Shown in pieces: positions 1 through 12,139 of a stretch of DNA of 64,000 nt. The position numbers and the translations under genes are program-made. Every line of letters starts with the position of its first letter. The stretch's first letter is position 1. A model generated the notes under the pieces. That model was given only the letters and a program-made list of their open reading frames with translations, searched no databases and was not told the DNA's origin. Source of the stretch: Pyrrhosoma nymphula (lineage: Eukaryota > Arthropoda > Insecta > Odonata > Coenagrionidae); NCBI GenBank assembly GCA_963573305.1, contig OY754329.1, positions 81,960,576 to 82,024,575 on the forward strand, in the 5' to 3' direction.

Positions 1-79
1 AAATCGTACATAAATTGAATTACTTTTTACTTATATGAGATATAAGAAATTCAAATCAGTAAGTTTCGGAAAATGTTCC

Positions 80-1346
80 TACTCAAGTAAAAATTTCTCC
101 CTTGAAACTCAACTGAAACAGGGTTGAAACTTCCATGAATCACACTGCCTTGCTTCTCCGCTGAAACTGCCTAGACATTTAAACAAAACCAAGGGAGATT
201 GGAAGTGGGGTGGCAGCAGGTAAGCTGTTCAATAAAATGCCTTTCAACTGCACAGGAACAGAGGCCACAGACCCTTGTAAATATAATGGGCTGGTGCACC
301 CTTGCTGCCTAATGACCTAGCACTCACTTGCTCTCTCCACTGAAACTCCCTTGCCTACAACACAAACTCTCTTGCACACAGCACTTAAACTCCCTTGCCC
401 TCTCCCTCCCAAAACAAAAAAAGGAAATTTGCCTGCCTGAAAGAAAAAGAGGGGATTTTGTTCGGGAGGCACTCGAACTCGGAGCCTCGGCGTCGAAGGC
501 GACTTAACCCTTCACCGCGGGTGGTTTATGGCACCAACTGACCAGTCGCACTATAGTTTATAACTTCTATAAGTTACATATAAATCGAAGAATTTTGTTC
601 ATCTATGTGCATCTGCTAGTCACGCTGATGAAAATGTTTTTTTATCGCAGTTATACGATAGAAATTAACCATTTTACGTGATGTAGTAATATAATGTACA
701 TTAAACCGGCTTAGTTTACTAAAGCGCGTAAAATGGTTAATATCTATCGTAAAACTGCGATGAAAAAAATCTTTTTCATCAGCGTGATTAGTTTAACACA
801 AAGATGAATATAATTTTGCGATTTATGTTAAACTTTTAGAAATTATAAACTATAGTGTGATTGGTCAGTTGCTGCCATAAATTGCCCGCGGTGAAGGGTT
901 GGGTCGCTTTCGACCGCGAGGCTCGGACTCCCAGAGTGGCCTGGCCTGGGCCAACTGTCCAGTTCAGTGGCAGTGGAGCACTCATGCAGCAAGAGAGAAG
1001 CAGTTCAGTTAGGTTGGGAGTGGGGATACCTAAATACTGCAGCAGCTGAGTGGCAAGGCAATAAAATGACGTGACAAGGAAGAAGCAGTGGAGTTTAAAG
1101 GATGGCCCGACCTGGGCCTACTGTTCAGTTCAGTGGCGCACTCACGCAGCAAGAGGGAAGCAGTTCTATTTTAATGGAGTAGCAAGGGTGTGTAGCAGTA
1201 GAGTTGCAGTCGACCTCAGTTTTTTTTTGTTGAGGCCAAGGCAGTGCAGACCAGTTTCAAGGTAGTTTCAAGCCAGTTTTCACTCGTTCAGTGGAGTTTC
1301 AGTCCAGAATCAGTTAAGTTTCAAGGGAGAAATGTTTACTTGAGTA
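80..1346. repeat. Large fold-back (inverted-repeat) element
   Basis: The outer ends are inverted copies: TACTCAAGTAAA at 80 matches the complement of TTTACTTGAGTA ending at 1346, and the match continues inward through a stretch containing TTTCTCCCTTGAAACT. A second, longer pair of arms lies inside, about 466-690 and 720-935, with AT-rich DNA at the centre (about 690-720). The inner arms carry a tRNA-like T-arm or B-box-like motif (complement of GCACTCGAACTC at left; GAGGCTCGGACTCCC at right). The parts between outer and inner arms are repetitive and poorly matched. No transposase is visible. It resembles a non-autonomous fold-back transposon. The family is not recognised. Confidence 0.7.
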
Positions 1347-1683
1347 TCTATCATCGCATCAAACGGTATTTTCTTCATTAATAGCAACTTCTGCCTGGGT
1401 TATTCGGGCTTGTAAAAGAGATTGTACTTTAAAAATGATGACGATGATAAATTTTCTATTTTATTTTCTCAAAGCAATAAGTGATAGATTAAAATGGACA
1501 AAAAATATAGCATTCACCTACACTTGTATATGGAAGCTAGAATCTATTCAATATATATGTATTAGTATTATATATGTATAAATAGTCTATAAAAAACTAT
1601 TCGCTTAATATAGCAGCTGTCTCATATTATGTCATTTTTCGTCTACATAAATACATAATTAATGCCTATTTTTTATCTTGCAG
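1347..1683. other. AT-rich stretch, probably intron of the upstream receptor gene
   Basis: No coding signal is seen. It ends in a pyrimidine-rich tract and a TTGCAG acceptor directly before the receptor exon at 1684, so it is best read as intron. Confidence 0.5.
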
Positions 1684-1773
1684 CTTCATCTCTTCTCGTA
1701 TCAGTTGCTTCATACTAAAATCCGATTCTCAGCTAGCGGATTTTTCCCCATTGGCTACGGTCTCTTTACATCG
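1684..1773 (+). CDS. Gustatory receptor exon 3 (upstream gene, partial)
   Basis: This 90-nt phase-0 exon encodes 30 residues beginning LHLFSYQLLHTKIRF and ending GLFTS, the loop leading into the last transmembrane segment of insect gustatory receptors (7tm_7). It aligns residue for residue with the exon at 35885-35974. The acceptor is TTGCAG. The donor is GCAAGT, a GC-AG type intron, whereas the homologous exon uses GT. Exon 2 of this gene is not seen between 1 and 1683 and must lie upstream if the gene is intact. The final exon carrying the TY-x5-QF motif was not found downstream, so the gene may be broken or have a very long last intron. Confidence 0.85.
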
Positions 1774-2702
1774 GCAAGTATCTCTTAAGTGTCTATTTTT
1801 AATTGGCAAAATCACTGAGTTTGGGAAGTACTCCTCTCTTTGGTATGCGCATGGATTATAGTTATCAACACGGTAGCAGAAAAACGTGCATCCATAAGAA
1901 TAACGTTTTTTAAGTCCTTAGGAAGGGTGGATACCACGTCTGAAAACCCCATTTCAAGGCAGTGAGTTTTCATTGTGCCATGATGACTTAAGTGCAATTG
2001 CTAGTGGATAAAAATAATCCAGTTTCACAGTTCGACGCTTGAGAGATGTTGCTAGAACTTATTTTCTCTCTATAGTTTACTTGATGCTTAAGCCACAACA
2101 AAAGCTTAAGTGGTAATTACCACATCAGAGGAAAAATATAGAAAACTTACCTAAAAATTGACCATTTTTGCTGGACTGGAACTCGGATTTGGAAATATTA
2201 AGTAATGCGAAAATTAACTATGAAATAAGTCCTAGCGGCATCCTTAATCTTAAAATCCAGATATTCTCAAGGACGTGAGTTTCATATAATTTCTGTAATC
2301 GTGTAATGCAAGGAGAATGCACAGCGCTTTCATCGGCAGGCCGTGGCGCAGTGCGCAGGCGGGAAGATATAGCGCTGCTGTCTCTTTTATCGGTAAGGTT
2401 CTTCTACCTAGGGGATAAAGTGACCTTGTTACCGGGAATTCCCTGGGATCGGAGCGGCGGATGTAGCTACTAGCAGGACTGGACCATTCCGCCTTAGCTT
2501 TTTTAATAGTATCTACATATTTACACCCCTTAAGACATCTCACTAGTCAGAAATTGCTCTGTTATTGGCAAACATTGTGGCAGAATTCAGTGCTTAGCTA
2601 TGATTTTCGAATGAAATATGTGGCAGGCATTGAAAGAGTTGTAATTAAAATATTAGCATCTCGAGATCTAACCCCGCTAATACAAGATTGATAATTGCTC
2701 TG
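1774..2702. other. Non-coding, presumed intron or intergenic
   Basis: No credible coding region, RNA gene or repeat was recognised here. Short open frames lack family signatures. Confidence 0.4.
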
Positions 2703-2826
2703 TATTTTCGGGTTTCCACCGCGTAGGTTGATTTGTAGGACAACAGTTTCGACCTGAAGACGCCCGTTGGAATACGGGTGAAACTGTTGTCCTAAAAAGC
2801 AACTTACGCGGTGGAAACCCGAAAAT
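2703..2826. repeat. Hairpin-forming inverted repeat of about 124 bp
   Basis: The left arm starts TTTTCGGGTTTCCACCGCG and the right arm ends with its complement. The inner arms GGACAACAGTTTC and GAAACTGTTGTCC also pair. The centre holds CTGAAGA, a 6-bp stem and GAAAC, which superficially resembles part of a hammerhead core. It is probably a small non-autonomous repeat or a piece of a larger element. Confidence 0.7.
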
Positions 2827-4911
2827 GCAGAAGATTTCATCTGAACGCCGCGGAAACCTACGATGGAATAAAATTGATAATTGTTCACCCACCATAAAAA
2901 TATGAGTCGCACTATGTTCGCAGTTTGTGCGTCTTAATGAAGACGCTAAAAGACAAGGAAGATATGTAACGGCCGGACTCGAAGAAACCACACCTTTCAA
3001 AAAAAGAATTCTACATGACCGCCATTTAAACTGTGATGCCGGGCGTACAGTATCCTACAGGATATCCCACACACAAATTGGCATATCTTGCGTAGACTTT
3101 CCTTTATGGCAATTAATGCAGGAAATTTGAAGGATACATAAACAGTGGAAAATCGTGATATTTTGGAATCCCATGCACAGAAAGTCAGCTACATATCAGT
3201 AAATTTGATATTGATATCAACTATGTATCTTGAAATATCAATGTCACTTTTACATGGTGAAGGGAGAAAAGAGTGTAATGGAGGCAAAGGAAATAGTTAT
3301 AAGGTTTAATGAGAGGTAACGGAGTGTTGAACATCGTGATGGAGGGAGAATAACAAGGGTAAATGAAGAATTTCATCATCATTTAGGAGGGTAGGGTATA
3401 TAGGAGTTTAACCCTTGAGTACAGTCGCCTGAGTGTTTCACTTCCGGAGGAATTTTAAAATGCCATATTTTTTATTTCCTTCACATGATCAAATCCATAC
3501 CTCTAGTAGCTGAGTTTACAGGTATATATAGTTTATTATTCATAGTATAAGGTTGATTTTATTTTTTGAAAATAGATATATTTTGCAACTCAATTGAGTA
3601 CCCAGCACCCACGGACGATAGTGGCTCGACAATATTGATCTCTTTTAGTCATGTTCTCATGGTCCCTTCCAAGTCCAGACACAAGGAATTCATCGCAGCA
3701 TGTTATGATGCTAACTGGGAGATAAAGGAACAGTCAAAACTTGTGTTCATTATTTTTCTTCATTATTGTAACAAAGTATTCATCAGTTTTTTTTAGGCTC
3801 TTTGAATTCCAACCTGTGCAGATATGAAATATATATACATACTTCTACCTTTTGGCAAATTTTTAGTTCCAAGTCAAATGGCCACCATTCAAATTAATAT
3901 GATATGGCTGTGTGACTGTTTTTCGTTTATTCTATCCCCTTTGCTATCTTTTGATGGACTCCTCCAATAAATTTTCTGAAAATCTTCCTCAGTCATTGCG
4001 TTTTTTCAAAGCTGCAGTATGTTTTCCTTGAACTTTGTGTTTCTGCATGAAAGCTCATTTTGTGTCAGAAGATGAGTGACTTCTGCTCTAAAAGCAATTT
4101 TTACCAGTCAATAAACTCAAGGCATACTTGTGATTTTATTACTCATCACCCTTTAGAATTTTGCAGTTGCACGTAAAATCCAAATTACATTTGTATTCCA
4201 ATTTATAGTTTTTACACATTAGGCACTTATTATTACATTACTGAGATTATCAAAACTTGTAAATTTTAGTTTGCAGTATGGCATATGAAGGGAACCAGAA
4301 ATAAATGTTGCTGCTTTCAGAATTTGCGGAAGAAGAAGAGTAAACCATCATCATTATATCTGACTAGAAGTGGGTGCCCATTGAATTTCAATGCAAAGAA
4401 AAAAATAAAACTGAGTCCTTTCAATGTGATGTTTTAAATTAAATCATGTTCACCGTTAAGTCTATTTAAATAAGGTTATCACACTCACCATCTTTACACG
4501 TTGTTTAATCTCAGTATTCTTATGAATTAAAAAGACTAATCACCTTATGTTGCATCCACACATTTTTGGTTGCTACCACAGTAGCTCGAGCACTTATAAA
4601 CTATTAAAAAGCATTCAATTGAATGACCTAAGTCACTATAATCATCTATATTTTCTTAACCTCTTTATTATTTATTTATAATTGATTTACGCATATATAA
4701 TAATTTTTGTTCATTATTTAATTCAGAATAAATGGAAATTTAAGAAATCTTGACTTCAACAATCGGCGTGATCGTTATGGGGACGATTTATCAAAAATTA
4801 TCAAAAGAAATGGTTGTAGGCATGGTCTTGTGTATGTTATGCATTATGGAAAAATCAAAATAACTTAGTTAAGTTCACCATTTATATTATATAATAATAA
4901 TATATACGTCA
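2827..4911. other. Non-coding AT-rich stretch
   Basis: Both strands were read for the missing final receptor exon (TY-x5-QF) and for transposon proteins. Nothing convincing was found. Confidence 0.4.
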
Positions 4912-5736
4912 TTGAAGGCAGGCGTCCTCAAGCTCGAAATAAAAAAAGCTGAGCGGAAGGCCTTGCTCAAGGTGCATACCGATAAGCCCATGCATGGAGG
5001 TGCCTATTGAAACATCGAAAAGCATGGATTATCGAAGGAGGTGACGGTTGCCTTCCTACGGTCTGCCGGTCTGAAGTCCGAGACCAAGGATTTGGTCCTC
5101 GCGTGACGGGATGGTGCCATAAACACACTCGTGTACCGCCGCATTACATTCAAGGCGGAGGTTGCGAACACGAGATGTAGGGTGTGTCGAGCCCAGCCGG
5201 AGACTTTGAGTCGCCTTCTCTTCTGCTGTAATTATTACACCGAGTCAGCATATTTAGCTCGGAACAACACAGCCCTACGAGTGTTATACTTTCACCTTCA
5301 ACACCATTATGGCATTGATGAAACACCGGCGCCTCCCAATGTCCCTGCAGATATTGAGTCCATCGTGGAGAATGATAAATGCACAATCTGGTGGAATTAC
5401 TCCTTTTCCACCACCAGGCAGCTGGAGGCGACCAAGACTGATATCATTCTCCTCGACCACCTCACATGCTCCATGGTCGTGATTGAGTTTTCCGCTCTGG
5501 CTGAAACTAACGTGGATGCAAAGGAGGTGGAAAAACGGACGAAATATCAAGACCTGCTTTTCGAACTTCGACAGATGTACCCCGGACACTCTGTGAAACT
5601 AGAGGTCCTCATCATAGGTGGAGTCAAGGGCTTGCTAATAAATAACATCAAGTTCATTCCATCCTGCGTGGCACAGGTGGAATCACTAGTTGCAGCCTCA
5701 CTATTGCCACCTATCGAACGGCTTCAAAAAATGTAA
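4912..5736 (+). pseudogene. R2-like non-LTR retrotransposon, 3' coding remnant with nuclease domain
   Basis: The reading frame runs into 5131-5736 from about 4912, where it is interrupted by stops near 5008 and 5104. It matches the C-terminal end of non-LTR elements with a restriction-like endonuclease (R2/CRE/NeSL group). A zinc-binding segment (CRVC then ETLSRLLFCC) is followed by a PD-(D/E)XK-like core: KTDIIL, VVIEFSA and EKRTKYQDL supply the D, E and K. The knuckle histidine and the later RH pair are replaced, so the domain is degenerate. The reverse transcriptase is missing, which fits 5' truncation. The group assignment rests on motif recall and is moderate; decay is certain. Confidence 0.65.
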
Positions 5737-8411
5737 CCAAAAAACAATGAAAGCGCAATGAACTTGACAGGGCTGCTTTCAGGTATGTGTGTACAATATC
5801 GTTAGGTAGGTACTGGGAAGGATAATTAAATATTAAAGCATGGTATTGCGTAGTAGTACATTCATAGTACTAAAATGAAAAATATCATTTTTTTATGGGC
5901 CCATCATTGGGGAATTGTTTGTTTGGGAACCATGGGCTCCCGTAATACTCCCTCGCCTGTACTTCGGCACTCTGTGGAGCGCGTCGGACGTTCTCAGGCT
6001 ACTTGCTGCACGCTCCACCATAGACCAGTGTTGATGCTCCACTATTGTTTCGCAAACACTACCAGTGGGCCATAATCTGCTCCCCGGACACTACCATAAC
6101 GCCTCCTAAATGCTCCCACAACACTCGACCGCTACTTCCAGAACACTCCACTCTGATGCTCCCCCAACACTTTATCGCCGCTCCCATTTAGCCTGGGTAG
6201 AAGGCTTTCATGGAAAATGCAAAATTTTAGTCAGCCCCTCATTTCAAGCAAGCCTCATGAATAAGGCATCAAATTCATTTCACTTGTATTTTCACAAATC
6301 TTTCACTCTAAAAATAGAGAGGTGGTAAACAATCCTAGGAGGCTTTTTAAATAGATTTCACTCTTCACTTCACTAGAGAGTGGATGCAAGCCAGTGGCAT
6401 GAATTTAAAATATTATGTATTCTGTGCACAATTCAAATGGAAATTCACTTATAAATTTATGAAATAATTACTATTTAAAAAGAAAAATGCATGTCTAGTT
6501 TTAGCAAAAGCTTACGGTAGAGCTTGCATGGCACAGAAGGGAGAGAATGACTGTCAAGGATGGAGTGAAAGACAATGGGGACCATGGGCAAATGTGAACT
6601 AGGAGAGCTAACCAAGCTACCTAATCAAAAAGCAATTAATTTTCCTCTAAGTGCTATGTATATAAAATGAATTTAAGTTAAGAAATATCCTCAGGGTATA
6701 ATAAATTTACAGTATACATATACATAACTACTGCATGAATTAAAAATCAATTCAATCTTATAGGAATAGGAAATTGTTAGTCAACAACTACTGTTAGCAT
6801 TACAAAATCGTATGTAGAAACTTCAAAAATCCAAAATTACAAATATGTAATGATAAAAGATAATAACCATAAAGATTAAGGCATGGATAATGGTTTATGT
6901 ACTAAAATGTGATGCAACAAATATATTCAAAAGGGTATATATAAAAATATTTTAATTCAACTCTCAGTCACCCTTTGAGACCTAGCATAAGCAAGAGTCC
7001 AGGCCCATTCCTTGGCAACTGAACTCAACCCTCCGGCTCATTAGCAGCCCCCCTCACAGCATAAATATACTGTCAACTGATTACATTAACCTTTTCGCTA
7101 CAAACGACGTTTTACCACGGCGTAAATTTTTCTATGCAAATGAACGTACGATGTTTTAAAACGGCATTGCTGGCTAGCCTTAAACAGGCCTAAAAGGTGT
7201 GTGTAATTAAGGACCTCTTCCTGGGATGCTGTAGGTATCCTTTCTCGGTCCGTGGGAGAGGATAATCTCGACCTTCGTTGCAGTGCAAGCCCCACTCACA
7301 GCAGGTGTCCGCAGTCAGTTGCTTGTTGGTTCAGTGAAACAACAAATAACGAAGTTTTTGTGTGATTTGCAAATTGAGGGTTATAAGTACATTCCTTATG
7401 TTTACCTCTACAACTACAAATTTTAAGCAGAGTTCTACCATTATTTTTAACGTAGTTCGAGTGTAAAGGAGTCTGTAATTTTTTGTTAGTTATTTAGTTG
7501 GTTAGGGAGTGATTTTTTCTACTGTTTTAAGTTAGTTAGGGAGTTATTATGTTTTTAGGTAAACAACTGAATGTTATTCTTTTACATGAGTTGACAACCA
7601 TATTTTTAGTGAGTTTAAATGTTTATTTTTCCCTGTAATTACTCATGCTTATTTGATCTTGACAGCTGACTATTTCAGTTCAGTTTTCGTTGGTCAATGG
7701 TTTCCGCCTAAAGATTACAGTGATTCCTGACAGTGTTTTGAATGCCAAGGCACACAAATGTTGAAGTTATAACATTCGCTTCGAAAAATTTCATACTCCT
7801 AAAATCGGTTGATTTTAGGAATAAGAAAAGTATGAATAAGAATAATAAAAAAGAAGGCTTGGAAATTTTTACATAATCAATATATTCGTACGTGATGAAT
7901 CTGATCTCTGCATAAATTTCTAAAAACAAGAGTTCCGTAGACCATACATCTCATGAATAAACACGGTGAAAATTTCTAAGTACCGATTCTTTGATTCATG
8001 CACTGATGATGCTGATTGTGAGTATGATTGATTCCAATATCCTGAATTTGGACATTTTAAATTTATAATACTTTCTTACGTTAATACTCGTCAAAATCAT
8101 TTCCGAGTACAAAATACAATGACAAAATTATTTATTTTACCATTGATAAGATTTTTGTTGCTAGAGAGCTTAATATTGACAGCAGAATTTCGTTGTTGTA
8201 AAGGCATTGTAAAACCAAAATAATTTATTTCCATATAAATAAATATCGAGGCTGTAGCAACAATGTTTTTAACAAAACCATCACATAAAATAATAGTTGA
8301 CTGCGACCGCATGTCATAATGGGCACCCCAAGCGGAAATGGAGATTATCTCTGCCCGGTGGGCGAGAAAAAGGTTCAACACCCCTCTGGCCCCCAACCCA
8401 CATTACGGAAA
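5737..8411. other. Non-coding stretch with a degenerate GCTCC/ACACT repeat zone
   Basis: No gene was recognised. From about 5930 to 6190 the composition becomes GC-richer and short blocks of the type GCTCC...ACACT recur every 25-30 bases in imperfect form. At 7085 the sequence TTAACCTTTTCGCTAC resembles a piggyBac-type end, but no partner end was found. Confidence 0.4.
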
Positions 8412-8413
8412 TA

Positions 8414-10680
8414 CAGTAGAACCTCTATTTTACGAAGTTGAAGGGAACCAAAAATATGAGCTTTGTAAATCAGAGGGTTTGTAAATTGGAGGTTATCTTT
8501 CAAGCAATCGAAACCTCAATAATCCTAATCCAGTTTCAGTAGCACACTTCATAAAGATAAAAGGGATTTAAAGGGAGGTAATATTTCAATAAAAAGAATT
8601 GCACATCAAGTTAAATGTTTAATAGAAAAAAAGGAAATTAGAAACCTACACTTCTTATACATGGTGGCATATTTTTTATGCTCTCCTTAACAAAAATTAA
8701 CAGAAACTTTAAAAACGGGTAAATATTTTTCTACAAATTTATAATGGTGTGAACAAGAACCCTGTATATACTTATACACCTGGGTGTGAACTTGGCTGCT
8801 GCAACTGAATTAATTTATTGTAGCTTCAAGTTGGTAGATATCATAATAAGGGGAATAAGTGAATTAATTCATCCCACGGAGTATTTTAAGCATATGCATT
8901 AATTAGCTCAGGGGATATGTTTAGTGCTAGTCGAATTTGTGTTGAAAGAGTTCATTTTAACATGGGAATGTCACGGATGCATTCTAACTAAGAAATTTCA
9001 TGGCTGTAAGTCGCAATGGCAAATTCTTACCTAACGGCATAAAACTTTAATGAAAAATAAAATATCCAAAGTGCATCAAAATTTGAACATAAATAAAGTA
9101 TTATTACAAAATTAGTATTCTTAAATGATACCTGTCCCAAGGGGAATATTTTGACACAATTTCGTCGTGCATTTCATGCCACTGCTCAACATCTTCTGTG
9201 TTCACACGCCCTTTTTCTCCGCAGATTTTAAGTGAAGTGATTCAATGTCTTCTCTTGAATTTTTCTAGCCACCCATTTGAGCATTTAAAGTTGTCTCACT
9301 TCAGTTTAAGAGCCAAAATCTGAGCATTCTCCTTCAGAATTGGTTATAGGCAAGTTGCACTCACGATCGTCAACACTTAAAAAAAAAAAAATAATACATC
9401 TGCAAATCAAGCTGTTCAAAGTTCGACGATGAAATGTAGTTGATTTTTGACGATGCTGTTATGACTCAAAATGTTTTCGCTTGAATTCATGATTGTTGTT
9501 ATGTCGATAAGGAAATGCCATACTTCTGTGCAATTTCTGTTTTTGTCTGCGTGCGATCACGTACTTCCTTGATTATCGAACTTATGGTAAGCAAACCCAC
9601 GGACTTCCTCATTTATTTTTGCTCAGCGATGTTTTATCCATTGTATTACTAAAAGGCACATGGGATATCACAAACACAGCCCACCTCGCGTTGAGAGTGA
9701 TTCTGACTGAATGCGCATGACTTCTGCTCGCTTGGAAACCCAAATATTTTCACTCGCTCACAGCTTAGAGTGTAATTTTCTGGCTTCAAAGAATTCTAGA
9801 GACAAAGTTGTAGGTGCGAGCCACTCTCGGATGACATAGGAACTGATAACAAGGGAAAGAAGAAACTCAAACCAGCTATTGAGAGCGAAGACATTGTAAC
9901 AATTGTAACGTCTACTCCGTGTAGACTGTGGTTACAATGTAATCAGGTGACCATCATCAAGAAAGACTTGATAAGCTGGCCAATTCACGTTTCCTGAGAG
10001 AGTATTACACCCTGGCGGAAATTTTATTATAGCCTACGCTTATAGGCCATTTAAATTACAGCCAATGAAGAGGAAACTTAGTAATTTCTTTCTTCTTTTT
10101 ATCTGACGTGAAAATCGATTTAGAAAAGAAGTCTTTGTATCCAGGATCATATATTATTCAAGTTGACCACAAGTATAAGTGAAATAAATATCTACCTTAA
10201 AATCGGGCCAAATTTTGTTTACTTGAGATGGCTTTCCCGACTTATTACCCTCTGAGCGCAACCCGTTGTTTCAGTCGTTCGCGCAGAGAAAAACATCACT
10301 AGACGTGACCCAAAAATATGTGCATAGGCAGCGTGCATTCAATTTAAAAATGTTGTTAAGGTTTTTCGATACCTTTTCTACAATTTCTTGAATTTGAAAT
10401 GCTCATTCTTGAAATGTTTGCATAATGCTGAATGTTTACACATTGAGTGATGCATTGACCTCAAAACATTGCGACAAAAACATTTCAAATACTTTGTAAA
10501 ACAGAGGTCAGTCACTCCTAGGGACCGGCTTCTCACTTTGTAAATCATTAAAATGGAGGTTTTGTAAAATGGAGGTCATTTTACATGGTTTTCCTATATA
10601 CAAAGATCGGGACCGGCGGAATGGTTTGTAAATTGGTGTCATTTTGTAAATTAGAGGTTTGTAAAAAAGAGGTTCTACTG
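8414..10680 (-). mobile_element. Tigger/pogo-like DNA transposon, 2.27 kb, decayed
   Basis: Terminal inverted repeats start CAGTAGAACCTCTATTTTAC at 8414 and end GTAAAAAAGAGGTTCTACTG at 10680. They are flanked on both sides by TA (8412-8413 and 10681-10682), the target duplication of Tc1/mariner-pogo elements. Subterminal copies of the 'TTTGTAAATTNGAGG' type recur at both ends. A degenerate transposase lies inside on the minus strand. The element is complete end to end but cannot encode an active enzyme. Confidence 0.88.
9120..9660 (-). pseudogene. Tigger/pogo transposase remnant (CENP-B-type DNA-binding region)
   Basis: On the minus strand near 9503-9575 the frame gives KEVRDRTQTKTEIAQKYGIS, the first helix-turn-helix of CENP-B/Tigger transposases. 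After frameshifts the match resumes at about 9345-9130 with PILKENAQILALKLK, NGWLEKFKRRH, a GEKG motif and VEQWHEMHDEI, the second DNA-binding domain (HTH_Tnp_Tc5 type). The DDE catalytic domain beyond this is not clearly readable. Several stops and frameshifts show it is dead. The protein belongs to the surrounding element at 8414-10680. Confidence 0.8.
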
Positions 10681-10682
10681 TA

Positions 10683-12139
10683 GGTACCTGAGAAGATCCT
10701 AGCATAGTGAAAGCTGGCAAAGCAAAGAAATTTTCCCCGTCTCCGGCGCGAAAGGGTATTCATTGGTTTTTCTAATCAAATATTTGTTGTTCACTCAAAA
10801 ACCTTTTCCTTGGAAATGGATTCTTAGTGTTTTTATGAGCATTTGCCATTTTTAAATGAAATTCTAGCATTAATTATAATGAAGCTCTCACACCAAACCC
10901 CCACAATTTATCTAAGGCAAAAATGTGTACAAGCAGTTTGTAAATTGTATGGGTGGACAAGGGCCTTCTCGTGTCCTACAGGCACTCAAACCTCTTTGGG
11001 TCTATTGTGCCGTCTCACATTTAACCTGCAGACAGGGGAAATGAGCACCACGGTAGAGGTATGGAGGTTCCTTGTACAAGCAGCTAATATTACCACTAGA
11101 ATTTAAAATAAAATTTAAAAATGCTCAGCAAAATAGGAATTCATTTCAGTCTAAATTTTTGGAGTACGCAACAAATTTATGTTTGAAAAGAAATGCAGGG
11201 AACACAATCGGTTGACCAAGGACTTATGCCGAAAGAAAGGCTGCTAATGGGTTGGAGGATGAAGCCCCGTGGCTTAGGAAAGGGGTTTCCCAATGACTTG
11301 GGTACCACGATGGATGAAGAGTATACCTACCTACCCATGCGATTCCTCATCATAAGGGAGCTCCGTACTGAGGAGGAGAGGGAATGCTCATGCTACTAAT
11401 AACAGGGAAATATTTGTTTTCGTGAGGCTCTGACACTATAGTCTCACAGGAATCAAAACTGGATGCAAGGTAGAATAGACTTACTGAATTTCTCGAGGCA
11501 CTCCAATCAGTGGTGAATAGTGAAAGCTCAAGAGCTGAGCCACCACACTAAACAACCTTCCTCCACTACTGTGCAGTGTTTTCAAAGCTCTGTGCCCCAT
11601 ATCCCAGAATCATCCACAGAAAAGTGACAAGCTTTGGTGACAGCTACAGACTATTGTTAATACGACAATTACATTCATAAGGCTATTAGAGAATTTAGGT
11701 TCTAGGTTAATGGTTCAACTTATTATCTTGCTTATTGGTACTTGCACTGGCTCAGTCGCTAAATAACCCTTCTTCTACTTAACAGATGACCGCAGCTGTT
11801 GTGACCCATTTGGTAATCTTGGTTCAGTTTCAACTATCTGCAATTGACGAGCCTCCATGCAACTGCACATTCAGCAAGAGTGAAGAAATTTAATCTTCTG
11901 CTACCGCCACCATCTTTGATGTGCTCATTGATGAGAGCATGAAATCTGAAGTCTGGTGAAATAAAATCAATTCTTAGACAAACATGCATGAAATGCTTTT
12001 ATTAATAAGATTGCAATGACTCTTTCTGTCAATGTCTACATTAGTTGGGTACATTTGCAAGTCTGGTGCAAGTATATCTGATGCCTGGTCAATATAATTA
12101 ATGAACTCCAACACAAGGTTAAAGAAAGTGAGGCTGAAT
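10683..12139. other. Non-coding stretch
   Basis: Small open frames (for example 10843-11106 and 11193-11399) have no recognisable domain and no splice or promoter context. Nothing else is seen. Confidence 0.35.

Noticed and set aside
2740..2790. Functional hammerhead ribozyme
   Set aside because: The conserved core pieces are present, but the GTTTC/GAAAC pairing leaves no room for a proper stem I; kept only as a low-interest finding.
2254..3130. Several overlapping frames at 2250-3130 on both strands
   Set aside because: They overlap a hairpin repeat, have no homology signature and no consistent start or splice signals.
5150..5589. Minus-strand open frames over the R2-like remnant
   Set aside because: They are shadows of the plus-strand coding frame, which carries the recognisable motifs.
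7085..7300. piggyBac-type end at TTAACCTTTTCGCTAC
   Set aside because: No matching inverted end or transposase trace was found nearby.
11193..11399. 68-codon open frame with acidic tail
   Set aside because: No recognisable domain, no supporting context, length expected by chance.
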